A DNA stretch of 64,000 nucleotides from Synechocystis sp. PCC 6714. GTDB taxonomy: Bacteria; Cyanobacteriota; Cyanobacteriia; Cyanobacteriales; Microcystaceae. The stretch's first letter is position 1. Each line of letters begins with the position of its first letter. Positions 9,415 to 17,712 of the stretch are shown in pieces. The position numbers and the translations under genes were made by a program. The stretch is taken from positions 1,364,001-1,428,000 of the forward strand of contig NZ_CP007542.1 of NCBI RefSeq assembly GCF_000478825.2, given 5' to 3'. Below the pieces are notes generated by a model. That model searched no databases. It saw only the letters and a list, made by a program, of their open reading frames with translations, and was not told where the DNA came from.

Positions 9415-9603
9415 CTAAACTTCCTGCACTGCTGTTATCGTTACCACCGCTTCCACCTGAGCTTTTTGTTGCTCTTTATCCACCACTGTCACCGCCCACC
9501 GCAGGGGATCGCCTCGTTTAGCCAATTCCTGTTCAATTTCCTGTTGCAGTTTCAGGGGGTTTTCCTGGAGGTCAATTTCGGCAGTGATGAAATGTGTGGT
9601 CAT
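9415..9603 (-). CDS. Small conserved hypothetical protein
   Basis: A 62-residue protein (MTTHFITAEIDLQENP...) from the ATG at 9603; an in-frame extension to 9636 is possible but reads like noncoding sequence. It has an alternating beta/alpha pattern (DPLRWAVTVVDKEQQKAQVEAVVTI) and no membrane segment. No family recognised. It lies upstream of the DUF3326 and CPBP genes on the same strand. Confidence 0.6.
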   Translation of the reverse strand: MTTHFITAEIDLQENPLKLQQEIEQELAKRGDPLRWAVTVVDKEQQKAQVEAVVTITAVQEV

Positions 9604-9687
9604 GGTTGATTTGAGCAATGTATGGGGGCTAGACAAAGGATAGTCTGACTGAATCTTAGCAAAACCCCGGGAATTTTCCGCTAAAAT

Positions 9688-10207
9688 TTGAGACTATCAT
9701 CAAGTTTTACCCCGGCAAACAATAGCTTGAAAAAGGTTTTAACTAGCATTGTTGCCCTGCTCATTTGGACTTTACTGGTGGGGACAGTGTTATGGGGAGA
9801 AAGTGTTTGGTTCTCCCATCCTCCTCTACGGCCCAGGGAGCAAACTTCCGTCAAAGAATATTTAGTTAACCGCCTCAACCAAGCAAAGGGTAAAGCATTG
9901 GGCAGTGCGGCCCTAGCCCTGATCCGGAACGGGAAAGTAGAGACAATACAGACCTTTGGGGTTCAGGAGTTTGACCCAGATTCCCCGGTGAATCCCCAAA
10001 AGACCCTCTACCAAATGGCTTCTGTGATTAAATTAGTCCCCACCTGGGGGGTGATGATTGGGTTTATTGGGAAACTGGTAAGTTAACCAAGGCGGCCAGG
10101 AAAGATTTTGGCAATCCCGTCTCCTAACGGGTTTAGTGGCCATTGGGGCCGGGACGATCGCCATTGTCATTCTGAATGGTTGGTGGCGCCGATTTTGCAA
10201 CCCCTGA
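9688..10207 (+). pseudogene. Remnant of serine beta-lactamase-like hydrolase with large internal deletion
   Basis: The 5' part (9688-10086, TTG start; a second TTG at 9727 also fits) encodes a hydrophobic N-terminal segment. It then has a class C beta-lactamase/DD-peptidase-like beginning (GSAALALIRNGKVETIQTFGVQEF) and reaches the SxxK catalytic motif as ASVIKLVPTWGVM. The frame ends immediately afterwards at TAA 10084-10086. In the +2 frame, 10082-10207 reads VNQGGQERFWQSRLL, a hydrophobic segment (TGLVAIGAGTIAIVIL) and NGWWRRFCNP-stop, typical of the C-terminal membrane anchor of such enzymes. The middle of the protein (several hundred residues including the Tyr and KTG-like motifs) is absent. 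I read this as one gene broken by deletion and frameshift. Confidence 0.65.
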
Positions 10208-10234
10208 GGGAGGCTGGGAATACTGACCTTGGCC

Positions 10235-11650
10235 CTAAGCTAAACGCAGACAGGAAGCCGGAACAGCAAATTCTTTACTTTGGCTAGATGTCGTTCTCTG
10301 CTCACACTTGAGGTAGATGGTTAACACTTCCTCCGATGGCGATCGCCGTCTGATGGTTAACTTTCCCCCCAGGAGTTGGAAGAGGTTTTTGGTCACATCC
10401 CAATTCAAACTCAGACATCCGGTTTCCGGCTGGAACATGAGCAGTTCTCCCAAAGCCTTGACGGGGTTGGCCTGGTGGGCTGATTGGGTATGGAACTGCA
10501 CTTTCAGCTGATCACCAGCAACGGTGATCTGTAAATGAATTTCCCCACCCCCATTAAAATTACGCACAAATTTTTCGATCATCCCCCCCAGCACTTGATC
10601 CAACAGACTGGGATTACTCCATACCTGGGGCAGGGAATGGGGAATCTGAGCTTTTAAGTTGACCTTGTAGCGTTGGGCTTGCCTTTGCCAGCGGGGAATG
10701 CCAGTTTGAAAAACCGCTTCTAGGGAGGTCACTGTTAGGGGCACCACCAATTCCGGTAGAGGGGTGGATTCCAATTCCGTCGCCCGGAAAATTAAATCCA
10801 TACGGCTAATTTGGTCGCTACATTCCCGGTCAATGGACTCAATGCGTTTGAGCACTTCCGGAGAAAGGTCTTTGCGCCGTAGCAACAGTCGGGTCAGGGT
10901 ACGAATACTAGTTAACGGGGTACGTACTTCATGGGTCAAAGCTTGGAGCAATTCCACATCCGGGGATAGTTCCGGGGATTCCCGTTCCTGTAAGGGAGTA
11001 AAAATAGGGGCGTTGGGTTGATAGTCCAACATCAGTTGCCCAAAATAACTTACCAGGCGGAAATCCGGAGTGGGAAAGTCAAAGTCAGCTACCGTTTTTT
11101 CTAGAAAAGGTAGATCTGGACTAAAAACACAGCGTAATCGAGTCTGGAGACTCAGCCAAGCTCGTTGTAGAATCTCCGGGTCAAAACTCCAATAAAACTG
11201 GGTTAAGCCCTGCTCATTTTTGCCCAGTAGTAGAAGTAAACCGAACTTAGGGGTCATTAGCCAGCAAAACTGCTCTTCTGCCAAGGGATCCCGGGGAAAC
11301 AAGGGAATTTCCCGCATCCGAGGAATTTGCACCCAGGCCGACTGCCCACCGGCTAAACAAGGCAACGGGGAAAATTCTTCCCAGGGAGTGGGGACGGCAA
11401 TGCCTTGGTAGAAACTTTGCGTCAACAGAGGATCTTTCAACACCGGAGCAGGACTGGCCAAACAAATTCCCGCCAATTCTTCCCCACCATTGGGCAACGT
11501 CTGTCTTAAAAATGGTTCCAAAGCGGCGATCGCCCCAAACCATTGCTGCTGGGCTTTAGGATGGGCCCACTGGGGGGCCCGCCCCTGGTCATATCCTCCC
11601 CAACCAGAAGATACAAACAAATCGCTCAACTTTAGACAAACTTCATTCAC
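10235..11650 (-). CDS. Sensor histidine kinase-like protein with degenerate ATP-binding domain
   Basis: A 471-residue cytoplasmic protein without membrane segments. The N-terminal about 220 residues are an unassigned sensory region. A HisKA helix with the phospho-acceptor His240 in the context LLQALTHEVRTPLTSIRTL follows, then a catalytic-domain-like region with an N-box equivalent near NPSLLDQVLGGMIEKFVRNFN. I cannot find a DxGxG (G1) motif; the aligned stretch reads LKVQFHTQSAHQ. A late LSLNWDVTKNLFQLLGGKLTIRR resembles the end of a HATPase domain. No response-regulator gene is adjacent. It may be a kinase using divergent ATP contacts, or a phospho-relay or scaffold protein. Confidence 0.8.
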   Translation of the reverse strand: MNEVCLKLSDLFVSSGWGGYDQGRAPQWAHPKAQQQWFGAIAALEPFLRQTLPNGGEELAGICLASPAPVLKDPLLTQSFYQGIAVPTPWEEFSPLPCLAGGQSAWVQIPRMREIPLFPRDPLAEEQFCWLMTPKFGLLLLLGKNEQGLTQFYWSFDPEILQRAWLSLQTRLRCVFSPDLPFLEKTVADFDFPTPDFRLVSYFGQLMLDYQPNAPIFTPLQERESPELSPDVELLQALTHEVRTPLTSIRTLTRLLLRRKDLSPEVLKRIESIDRECSDQISRMDLIFRATELESTPLPELVVPLTVTSLEAVFQTGIPRWQRQAQRYKVNLKAQIPHSLPQVWSNPSLLDQVLGGMIEKFVRNFNGGGEIHLQITVAGDQLKVQFHTQSAHQANPVKALGELLMFQPETGCLSLNWDVTKNLFQLLGGKLTIRRRSPSEEVLTIYLKCEQRTTSSQSKEFAVPASCLRLA

Positions 11651-11921
11651 GGGAACCAGATTCTAGAATGGGAAGATTAATAGTTTAAATTTAACAATGC
11701 AGAACGCTACTCCGAAAAAGGCTTGGGGAACAGCAAAACCCCCTGGTTGCCATTGAACAAACTTAACAGTAAGCGGCATTGCCCATATCCCCTGATGGTA
11801 AGCCCATTTTCCCCACCTTAATTAGCCGTAAAACCGAACCAGATCCGGCGGATGGGCGAAAAAAGACAGAAGCTCCACAATAAAAATATTTTTCAGTAAA
11901 AATTAGTGAAAAAAGAGAATT

Positions 11922-12206
11922 ATGGCCACCGGTGAACAAACCCATCCCCAAGGAAATAGAGACCAGGCAATTGTTGACCGCCTCTTGCAATCCCCCGCTG
12001 AACCGGCCCATCTGTTGTCCTTAGCCCGGCTGAGAATCCGTTACAAAAATTTTCCCGGAGCTAGGGGTTTACAACGGGATCTGGATACTGTGCTCCAGCA
12101 ATGGCACTTGACTGAAGAAGAACTTTTTGCCCAAACCAGAGCCCTCTACGCCAGCGGTGCCGCCCATGCTAAGCAAGGTGTCGAGGAGCAGCAAGATTGG
12201 AGTTAG
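11922..12206 (+). CDS. DUF3288 family protein
   Basis: A 94-residue soluble, helical protein. The core DQAIVDRLLQ and LARLRIRYKNFPGARGLQRDLDTVLQQWHLTEEELF is the pattern I associate with DUF3288, a small cyanobacterial family of unknown function. The ATG at 11922 is preceded by AGAG. It is divergent from the histidine kinase-like gene, with a 270 bp intergenic region that holds no further gene I can see. Confidence 0.7.
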   Translation: MATGEQTHPQGNRDQAIVDRLLQSPAEPAHLLSLARLRIRYKNFPGARGLQRDLDTVLQQWHLTEEELFAQTRALYASGAAHAKQGVEEQQDWS

Positions 12207-12467
12207 AGGGATTTTGAAAAATCCTTCTGTATTGCCCGAGCTCTAGTAAAGAAATCTAGTAGACAAGCTAAAACCATGTGAACACGGTCTTGGGGGCCAT
12301 TTCTCACCCCATTTTTCCCACCGTCATAGACATTGATTTTAGTCTATTGTCTAGCTTTTCAAGAATGATTAATCTCGATTATTGATGCAATAAGCAATCC
12401 CAAAGCCAAAAGTAAAGACTTTCCCCTATGCTTGATGCAGAAACTACATGTTACAAAAGTTCACGAA

Positions 12468-12581
12468 ATGTCCAATTTTATTGCTGTTGCCTTCTGTGGC
12501 TACTTTGCTTTACTGATCATTCTTTTCTCCGTTAAAAATCTGCTCCTCAAAGACAAAACTAGCCTCAATCTCCCTGAATAA
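12468..12581 (+). CDS. 37-residue single-pass membrane microprotein
   Basis: A short frame from ATG 12468 to TAA 12579-12581. The product has a 4-residue N-terminus, one strongly hydrophobic helix (IAVAFCGYFALLIILFSV, residues 5-22), then a positively charged, polar tail (KNLLLKDKTSLNLPE). The composition follows the layout of photosynthetic-complex microproteins and of small stress-induced membrane proteins in cyanobacteria. A 37-residue light-induced Synechocystis protein (SliP4) has the same length, but I cannot compare sequences. No strong Shine-Dalgarno is visible. It stands alone between the DUF3288 gene and the MshEN-like gene. Confidence 0.55.
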   Translation: MSNFIAVAFCGYFALLIILFSVKNLLLKDKTSLNLPE

Positions 12582-12680
12582 TCGTCTCCAAGCTAGAAAA
12601 ATGGGGATTAAGTCGCTATAATCTTGTTTTCCCAGGTCTGGACCAGACTAGCCCAGATTTAGATAGGCCAAAGCAAGGTT

Positions 12681-13376
12681 ATGAATCCACCCCAAACATC
12701 GGGGCATAAAAAATTGGGATTGGTTTTACAAGAAGCCGGTCTCATTACCCCTGCCCAGTTGGAGGTGGCACTTAATAATCAACACCATTTTGGTTATCTA
12801 ATTGGTGAAGTAATTGTTCTCCATGGCTGGCTAACGAAAGATACCATCGAATTTTTTGTCAATCAATGGTTTGACTTGATTTATCGTCCCAATCCCATGC
12901 CCTTGGGCCACTATCTACAGATGGCAGACCTGTTAAATCAATGCCAGATTGACGAAATTCTCCGGGAGCAGAAAAGGCTAGGGCTACGTTTTGGGGCCAC
13001 CGCAGTGCTCCGAGGCTGGCTAAAACAGGAAACAGTGGACTATTTCATTGCCCATCTGAAGGTGGATATGGTTAGTCAATCGGCTTTCAACACCCATGGG
13101 ACAGGAAGGGGAAAAGAATCCCGCATTGGTCAGACAAAAACTAGCAAGACGGAACCCCTACGACCGAAGGATAATCGGCCCACGAAAAAGAGTGTTAAAG
13201 CTAGGGAAGAAAAGAAAAACCGCCGTTCCAAAGTTGGCAGACATAAGTCCGCACTGGAACTTTCGGGGGAAGTGTCGGGAGCCCTGCCGGAAAACTTTGA
13301 TATTTTTATCGCTGACGACGAAAATTTCGATTTAGCTAGCGTACTCGAAACGGATGATGGGAATATTTCCTTCTGA
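12681..13376 (+). CDS. Protein with tandem MshEN/GspE-N-like motifs and a basic tail
   Basis: A 231-residue protein. The first half has two tandem copies of a paired motif. Copy 1 is KLGLVLQEAGLITPAQLEVA (from residue 11), then LIGEVIVLHGWLTKDTIEFF. Copy 2 is PLGHYLQMADLLNQCQIDEI (from about 74), then RFGATAVLRGWLKQETVDYF. This LGxxLxxxGLLxxxQLxxALxxQ pattern resembles the MshEN domain of type II/IV secretion ATPases, which binds c-di-GMP in some proteins. The second half is lysine/arginine-rich and probably disordered (about 140-190), ending in an acidic stretch (DIFIADDENFDLASV). No ATPase domain follows. Ligand binding and function are inference. Confidence 0.7.
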   Translation: MNPPQTSGHKKLGLVLQEAGLITPAQLEVALNNQHHFGYLIGEVIVLHGWLTKDTIEFFVNQWFDLIYRPNPMPLGHYLQMADLLNQCQIDEILREQKRLGLRFGATAVLRGWLKQETVDYFIAHLKVDMVSQSAFNTHGTGRGKESRIGQTKTSKTEPLRPKDNRPTKKSVKAREEKKNRRSKVGRHKSALELSGEVSGALPENFDIFIADDENFDLASVLETDDGNISF

Positions 13377-13413
13377 TTTGGTTGAAAAAAGTTTTTGCCT
13401 GCCCTATGGGCAC

Positions 13414-13449
13414 ATTGCCCTCAACCTTGCCTTGATGGGTTGTGGCAAT
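13414..13449. repeat. Inverted repeat (stem-loop) between MshEN-like gene and sodB
   Basis: ATTGCC-CT-CAACC pairs with GGTTGTGGCAAT across a short loop. A smaller perfect hairpin, TGCCC-TAT-GGGCA, lies just upstream near 13398. Neither is followed by a run of T, so a classical terminator is doubtful. It could be a weak terminator for the upstream gene or a structured leader upstream of sodB. Confidence 0.35.
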
Positions 13450-13569
13450 GGGGGAAAGATTGTTGCTTTAGTGCGGTTTTTCATCGGATTACCGCCCTTT
13501 CAACGGAGGAAACTTTAGGGTAAAGTGGGAGCCATGGAATCCCCTATTGAGTAGAGAATTTAAATTTAA

Positions 13570-14169
13570 ATGGCTTACGCACTACCTAACTTACCCTACG
13601 ACTACACGGCCCTGGAACCCTGCATTTCCAAAAGCACTCTGGAGTTCCACCATGATAAACACCACGCCGCCTATGTTAACAATTTCAACAATGCAGTGGC
13701 GGGTACTGATTTAGATAATCAATCCATCGAAGACGTAATTAAGGCCGTTGCTGGGGACGCTAGTAAAGCCGGTATTTTCAACAATGCCGCCCAAGCTTGG
13801 AACCATAGTTTCTATTGGAATTGCATGAAGCCCGGTGGTGGTGGCCAGCCCACTGGTGCTTTGGCGGATAAAATCAATGCCGATTTCGGTAGCTTTGATG
13901 CTTTTGTAGAAGCTTTCAAACAGGCTGGTGCCACCCAATTCGGTAGCGGTTGGGCTTGGTTGGTATTGGACAATGGCACTTTGAAAGTGACCAAAACTGG
14001 CAATGCCGAAAATCCTATGACTGCGGGTCAAACTCCTTTGTTGACCATGGATGTGTGGGAACACGCCTATTATTTGGATTACCAGAACCGTCGTCCCGAC
14101 TACATTGCTGATTTTCTCGGTAAGTTGGTCAACTGGGACTTTGTGGCGGCTAACTTAGCAGCGGCCTAG
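13570..14169 (+). CDS. sodB: Iron superoxide dismutase
   Basis: A 199-residue cytoplasmic Fe-SOD converting superoxide to hydrogen peroxide and oxygen. Metal ligands are visible at His27 (LEFHHDKHH), His79 (AAQAWNHSFYW), Asp161 and His165 (LTMDVWEHAYYLDYQNRRPDY). The stretch ATQFGSGWAWLV with Gln123 is the Fe-type signature. No signal peptide. It is the main SOD of Synechocystis, which lacks many of the alternatives. It is followed by leuB after 327 bp. Confidence 0.97.
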   Translation: MAYALPNLPYDYTALEPCISKSTLEFHHDKHHAAYVNNFNNAVAGTDLDNQSIEDVIKAVAGDASKAGIFNNAAQAWNHSFYWNCMKPGGGGQPTGALADKINADFGSFDAFVEAFKQAGATQFGSGWAWLVLDNGTLKVTKTGNAENPMTAGQTPLLTMDVWEHAYYLDYQNRRPDYIADFLGKLVNWDFVAANLAAA

Positions 14170-14496
14170 TTTGCTCGGTCAACCCTAAACATTCTCTCCG
14201 AGTCAGTCATTATCTAAATGGAAGACCTTAACTGGCTTTAGTTTAGAGAACGTTCGACAAATCTCCCCGATTCTCAGTTATGGGGCAACTTAAGTCGGAT
14301 TGGTCATATTCTTAGTTTCAATTACCCTTTCCCTGAACTATTGGGGGAGGGGTATTTGCTGGGTGGCGATCGCCAGTGGCCGAAGCTTCTAATCTGCGGC
14401 CCCAATCCTCTACACTGGGAAAGCTTATGGAATCCATTCCCAAAGCCCGTTTAAATTTACTTATTCGATCAAAGTTTTTCCAGTTTTTCCACTACC
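14170..14496. other. Intergenic region between sodB and leuB
   Basis: A stretch of 327 bp with no reading frame I believe in. It holds one HIP1 palindrome (near 14365) and no clear terminator hairpin with a T-run. The leuB promoter is presumably here, but I could not pick a convincing -35/-10 pair. Confidence 0.5.
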
Positions 14497-15585
14497 ATGT
14501 CCCAGACCTATAACGTAACCCTGCTCCCCGGCGATGGCATTGGCCCCGAAATTATGGCGGTGGCGGTGGCGGTGTTAGGCAAAGTGGCCGACCAGTTTGG
14601 CTTTGTGTTTAATTTTCAAGAGGCTTTAATTGGGGGAGTAGCCATTGATGCCACGGGCCAACCCCTGCCGGAGGCAACCCTAGCCCAAGCAAAGAATAGT
14701 GATGCAGTACTATTGGCGGCGATCGGGGGTTATGCCTGGGACAATCTACCCCGTTCCCAAAGGCCAGAAACTGGTTTGCTCGCCATTCGGGAAGGTTTGG
14801 GGCTATTTGCCAATTTACGTCCCGCCAACATTTTCCCCCAATTGATTGACGCTTCCAGCTTGAAACGGGAGGTGGTGGAAGGGGTGGATATTATGGTGGT
14901 GCGGGAACTGACCGGCGGCATTTATTTTGGCAAACCCAAGGGTATTTTTGAGACGGAAGCGGGGGAAAAACGGGGAGTCAATACCATGGCTTACACCGTG
15001 GGGGAAATTGACCGCATTGCCAAAGTTGCCTTTGAAACGGCTCGCAAACGACGGGGCCAACTCTGTTCTGTAGATAAAGCCAATGTACTGGATGTGTCCC
15101 AACTGTGGCGGGATCGGGTCATGGCGATCGCCGTGGATTATCCCGATGTGGAGCTATCCCATTTGTATGTGGACAATGCAGCTATGCAGTTGGTGCGGAG
15201 TCCCAGACAATTTGACACCATTGTGACGGGCAATTTATTCGGGGATATTTTGTCGGATATTGCGGCCATGTTAACGGGCAGTATCGGTATGCTACCTTCC
15301 GCCAGTTTAGGCAGTGACGGCCCAGGCTTATTTGAACCGGTCCATGGTTCTGCCCCCGACATTGCCGGCCAAGATAAAGCTAACCCCCTAGCCCAAGTGC
15401 TTAGTGCAGCCATGATGTTGCGCTACGGTTTAGATCAACCCCAGGCGGCCGATCGCCTAGAGGAAGCGGTGAGAAAAGTTTTGGCACAGGGTTACCGCAC
15501 CGGCGATATCCTTTCTCCGGGCACCCAATTGGTGGGCTGTCGACAAATGGGAGAGCAATTATTGAGAATTTTGGACGAAGCGTAA
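14497..15585 (+). CDS. leuB: 3-isopropylmalate dehydrogenase
   Basis: A 362-residue NAD-dependent beta-decarboxylating dehydrogenase of leucine biosynthesis, converting 3-isopropylmalate to 2-oxoisocaproate via decarboxylation. The N-terminus [16 protein letters not shown] and the [28 protein letters not shown] block carry the substrate-binding arginines. [14 protein letters not shown] is the loop specific to LeuB. The family signature [27 protein letters not shown] lies near 245-270, and [18 protein letters not shown] binds NAD. Length and motifs are complete. Confidence 0.96.
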   Translation: MSQTYNVTLLPGDGIGPEIMAVAVAVLGKVADQFGFVFNFQEALIGGVAIDATGQPLPEATLAQAKNSDAVLLAAIGGYAWDNLPRSQRPETGLLAIREGLGLFANLRPANIFPQLIDASSLKREVVEGVDIMVVRELTGGIYFGKPKGIFETEAGEKRGVNTMAYTVGEIDRIAKVAFETARKRRGQLCSVDKANVLDVSQLWRDRVMAIAVDYPDVELSHLYVDNAAMQLVRSPRQFDTIVTGNLFGDILSDIAAMLTGSIGMLPSASLGSDGPGLFEPVHGSAPDIAGQDKANPLAQVLSAAMMLRYGLDQPQAADRLEEAVRKVLAQGYRTGDILSPGTQLVGCRQMGEQLLRILDEA

Positions 15586-15724
15586 AATCTTGGTTACACA
15601 GCTAAGAATCTTCTGGGCTGGCCCTTACGTCAAACCCTATTGTTATTTATGATGATGGCTAACCTGGCTGACGGTTTTCGGTCAATGGCTAGAACACATA
15701 TGCGTCCTGAGTGGGGAGTTTGTT

Positions 15725-15991
15725 ATGGTTTTTATTCCTGATGAGAGCGACTTTGATGTGGAGTACCGCAGTGTACCCATGCCCCTAGACCCCAAAATGT
15801 TGCGGATGGCCCGGCGCATTTACCGCAGTTACCGCATGCTCCATCCCAAATCCCAACGGCAACCCTTGGGCATTGCCATCCATAAGGAAACCCACCGGGG
15901 CCAGTTGATGTTCAATCGCCAACCAGTACTATTGCCGGGGGAATGCTTTGTGCCCTTGAATCAATTGGAGGCGGAAGCCCAAGTGGTATAA
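15725..15991 (+). CDS. Small basic hypothetical protein upstream of menA
   Basis: An 88-residue protein rich in arginine (MLRMARRIYRSYRMLHPKSQRQPLG), without membrane segments or a family I recognise. It lies between leuB and menA, ending 33 bp before menA on the same strand, so co-transcription with menA is likely. Function unknown. Confidence 0.7.
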   Translation: MVFIPDESDFDVEYRSVPMPLDPKMLRMARRIYRSYRMLHPKSQRQPLGIAIHKETHRGQLMFNRQPVLLPGECFVPLNQLEAEAQVV

Positions 15992-16024
15992 GATTTTTAC
16001 TAAAACTCCTGCATTATCCCTGTT

Positions 16025-16948
16025 ATGAGCGAATCCCCCCTGGTGGTGGAGTCCAATCCTCCTTCTGAGCGCAAACTCTGGCTGGCGGCCATTAAGCCTC
16101 CCATGTATACGGTGGCGGTGGTGCCCATTACCGTTGGTTCGGCGGTGGCCTATGGTGCCACGGGACAATGGCAGGGAGGAGTTTTTACCATCTTTTTACT
16201 GTCGGCGATCGCCATTATTGCCTGGATCAATCTCAGCAACGATGTGTTTGACAGTGACACCGGCATTGATGTGCGGAAAGCCCATTCAGTGGTTAATTTA
16301 ACGGGCAATCGTAATCTAGTTTTTTGGCTGAGCAATTTTTTTTTGCTGGCGGGCTTAGTGGGGCTAATTAGCATTAGTTGGCTGGCCCAAGATTGGACAG
16401 TGTTGGGATTAATCGCCGTGGCCATCTTTTTGGGCTACACCTATCAAGGCCCTCCTTTCCGCTTGGGCTACCTCGGTCTGGGGGAATTAATCTGTCTGAT
16501 TACCTTTGGCCCCCTGGCGATCGCCGCTGCCTACTATTCCCAGGCCCAGGCTTTTAGTTGGGATATGGCAGTTCCCAGTTTTTTTGTTGGCCTCAGCACC
16601 GCCATTATTCTGTTCTGTTCCCACTTTCACCAAGTGGAAGATGACCTGGCCGCTGGCAAAAAATCCCCCATTGTTCGTTTAGGTACCAAGCTAGGTTCCC
16701 AGGTTTTAACTCTCTCGGTTATTAGTCTTTATCTAATTACGGCGATCGGCGTTTTGTTTAACCTTGCCCCCTGGCAAATTTTATTGGTAACCGTTAGTTT
16801 GCCCTGGGCGGTGCAGTTAGTTCACCATGTGGGGCAGTACCACGATCAACCGGAGAAAGTAAGCAACTGTAAATTCATTGCCGTTAACCTGCACTTTATC
16901 AGTGGAATGCTGATGGCGGCGGGCTATAGCTGGACTGGGCTAGCATAG
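16025..16948 (+). CDS. menA: 1,4-dihydroxy-2-naphthoate phytyltransferase (MenA)
   Basis: A 307-residue UbiA-family membrane prenyltransferase with eight or nine hydrophobic helices. In Synechocystis it attaches the phytyl chain to 1,4-dihydroxy-2-naphthoate to make phylloquinone, the photosystem I A1 cofactor. The first Asp-rich motif is NLSNDVFDSDTGID (about 76-89), with ETDHR-like KAHSVVNLTGNR following. The second is FHQVEDDLAAGKKSPIVRLG near 200-218. The menE gene for an earlier step lies about 44 kb away in this window. Confidence 0.93.
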   Translation: MSESPLVVESNPPSERKLWLAAIKPPMYTVAVVPITVGSAVAYGATGQWQGGVFTIFLLSAIAIIAWINLSNDVFDSDTGIDVRKAHSVVNLTGNRNLVFWLSNFFLLAGLVGLISISWLAQDWTVLGLIAVAIFLGYTYQGPPFRLGYLGLGELICLITFGPLAIAAAYYSQAQAFSWDMAVPSFFVGLSTAIILFCSHFHQVEDDLAAGKKSPIVRLGTKLGSQVLTLSVISLYLITAIGVLFNLAPWQILLVTVSLPWAVQLVHHVGQYHDQPEKVSNCKFIAVNLHFISGMLMAAGYSWTGLA

Positions 16949-16973
16949 GGGCTAATTCCAAGGCTGGGGTAAA

Positions 16974-17663
16974 ATGGGGGTTATTATGAGCAATGGTTTG
17001 TCCTCTCCCCACATCAATGGCCCAAGCTGGTTGAATACCGGGGTCGTCAATTTGTTAGCCGATAACCATTCTCCCCAGGGTTTGGAGTTGGCCAACCAGA
17101 ACCTGGCTGGTTTAGTGTTTCCCCACGGAGATTTGAGCCAGGTTACCCTAATCGGCTGTGACCTCCGCTTTGCCAACCTAGAGGGGGCGGATTTGTCCGG
17201 GGCCAATCTGATTGCCGCTAGTCTTCATAAAAGCAATTTACGTCAGGCTAATCTTTGTCGGGCTTTATTAAACCGTTGTAATTTAAGTGAGGCGGATTTG
17301 ACCGACGGGGACGCCAATGAAGCCTTTTTTTGCCAGGCGGTGTTTACCGAAGCAGAGGCCCATGGCCTGAATCTTTATCGGGCTAATCTCAGCCAAGCTA
17401 AGTTAATGAAAGCCCACCTACAGCAGGCCTATGCGCCGGAGGCGGATTTCAGTGCGGTGGCGGCGATCGCCGTTGATTTACGCTGGGCCAATCTAAGAAA
17501 AAGCAATTTCCGGGGGGCGGATTTGCGTTACGGCAATTTTCGGGGGGCCAATCTGGCCCAGGCGGATTTCACCGGAGCCAACCTGGCCGGGGCTAATTTG
17601 CGGGGGGTCAATTTGGTCGGCACTAACCTACAACGGGCTGATCTGAGCGATGTTACCTGGTAG
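16974..17663 (+). CDS. Pentapeptide-repeat protein
   Basis: A 229-residue protein made largely of A(D/N)LxX pentapeptides from about residue 38 to the end (for example NLEGADLSGANL, NFRGADLRYGNFRGANLAQA, ANLAGANLRGVNL). These repeats fold as a right-handed quadrilateral beta-helix. An irregular stretch around 110-150 interrupts the register. There is no signal peptide or membrane anchor. An alternative ATG four codons downstream is possible. Cyanobacteria have many such proteins, most without known function. It follows menA by 25 bp and may share its transcript. Confidence 0.88.
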   Translation: MGVIMSNGLSSPHINGPSWLNTGVVNLLADNHSPQGLELANQNLAGLVFPHGDLSQVTLIGCDLRFANLEGADLSGANLIAASLHKSNLRQANLCRALLNRCNLSEADLTDGDANEAFFCQAVFTEAEAHGLNLYRANLSQAKLMKAHLQQAYAPEADFSAVAAIAVDLRWANLRKSNFRGADLRYGNFRGANLAQADFTGANLAGANLRGVNLVGTNLQRADLSDVTW

Positions 17664-17712
17664 ATGTAAAAATCTTGCTTTCAACTTCGACAAAAATAAT
17701 AGAAATTGACCT

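Noticed and set aside
12449-12468. Direct repeat resembling a high-light HLR1 (RpaB) box before the 37-residue frame
   Set aside because: The repeat spacing and second half do not match the consensus, and the site is directly at the start codon.
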